Source of the DNA: Actinobacteria bacterium UBA5182
GTDB lineage: Bacteria; Actinomycetota; UBA4738
Reading direction: 5' to 3'
Assembly (NCBI GenBank): GCA_002413185.1
Contig: DHWM01000050.1
Location: 1-7,057, forward strand
DNA: 7,057 bases
Shown here: positions 6,973 to 7,057 of the stretch, piece after piece
Layout of the letters: the number at the start of each line of letters is the position of its first letter
How positions within the stretch are numbered: position 1 is the first letter of the stretch
Program-made: the position numbers and the translations under genes
The notes under the pieces: model-generated
Told to the model about the DNA's origin: nothing
Seen by the model: the letters and a program-made list of their open reading frames with translations, nothing else
The model's database searches: none

Positions 6973-6981
6973 GCCTGGGCC

Positions 6982-7057
6982 GCCGGAGTAGCTCAGTTGG
7001 CAGAGCGACGCACTCGTAATGCGTAGGTCCGCGGTTCGATTCCGCGCTCCGGCTCCA
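6982..7057 (+). tRNA. tRNA-Thr, anticodon CGT (reads ACG)
   Basis: A full 76-nt cloverleaf can be drawn by hand. The acceptor stem GCCGGAG pairs with CTCCGGC (7047-7053). The D-arm is GCTC/GAGC (6991-6994, 7003-7006). The anticodon stem is ACGCA/TGCGT around the loop CTCGTAA, with the anticodon CGT at 7015-7017. The variable loop is AGGTC. The T-arm is CGCGG/CCGCG with TTCGATT in the loop. The discriminator is T7054, and CCA is encoded at 7055-7057. The G1-C72 and C2-G71 pairs agree with known threonyl-tRNA synthetase identity elements. The gene ends at the last base of the window. Confidence 0.97.

Overview
The window is a GC-rich (about two thirds G+C or more by eye) stretch of bacterial housekeeping DNA. 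It most resembles an actinobacterium. The main reason is the tightly packed + strand order topA, then a transporter-like membrane domain fused to thymidylate kinase, then the DNA polymerase III delta-prime gene. As I recall, Streptomyces has the same order (SCO3543-SCO3542-SCO3541). GTG starts and a 4-bp stop/start overlap fit this. The topoisomerase ends in zinc ribbons, unlike the zinc-free C-terminus of the well-known mycobacterial and streptomycete enzymes, so a deeper or uncultured actinobacterial lineage is more likely than Streptomyces or Mycobacterium. This placement is inference.

Layout: 1-303 is the 3' end of an unrecognised + strand gene that enters from outside the window. A 47-bp gap separates it from a DedA-family membrane protein gene on the - strand (351-998), so these two genes converge. 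A 246-bp divergent control region (999-1244) holds an 18-bp imperfect palindrome, a short AT-rich patch and weak promoter-like boxes. From 1245 to 6918 three + strand genes follow: topA (1245-3683), the MFS-like/thymidylate kinase fusion (3689-5737, 5 bp after topA) and holB (5734-6918, GTGA overlap). These look like one operon. A complete tRNA-Thr(CGU), with its CCA encoded, fills 6982-7057 and ends exactly at the window edge; it has its own likely -10 box.

The three operon genes share a DNA-replication theme: removal of negative supercoils (TopA), supply of dTDP toward dTTP (Tmk) and clamp-loader assembly (HolB). DedA, transcribed the opposite way, is a membrane-lipid homeostasis or carrier-recycling protein and need not be linked in function.

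I see no mobile element, CRISPR array or clearly new system. The points most worth a second look are the membrane-domain/Tmk fusion, its adenylate-kinase-like P-loop (GKGT), one zinc ribbon of TopA with a Cys-to-Ser change, the triple 9-bp repeat that encodes the TopA tail and supplies the next gene's ribosome site, and the palindrome between dedA and topA.
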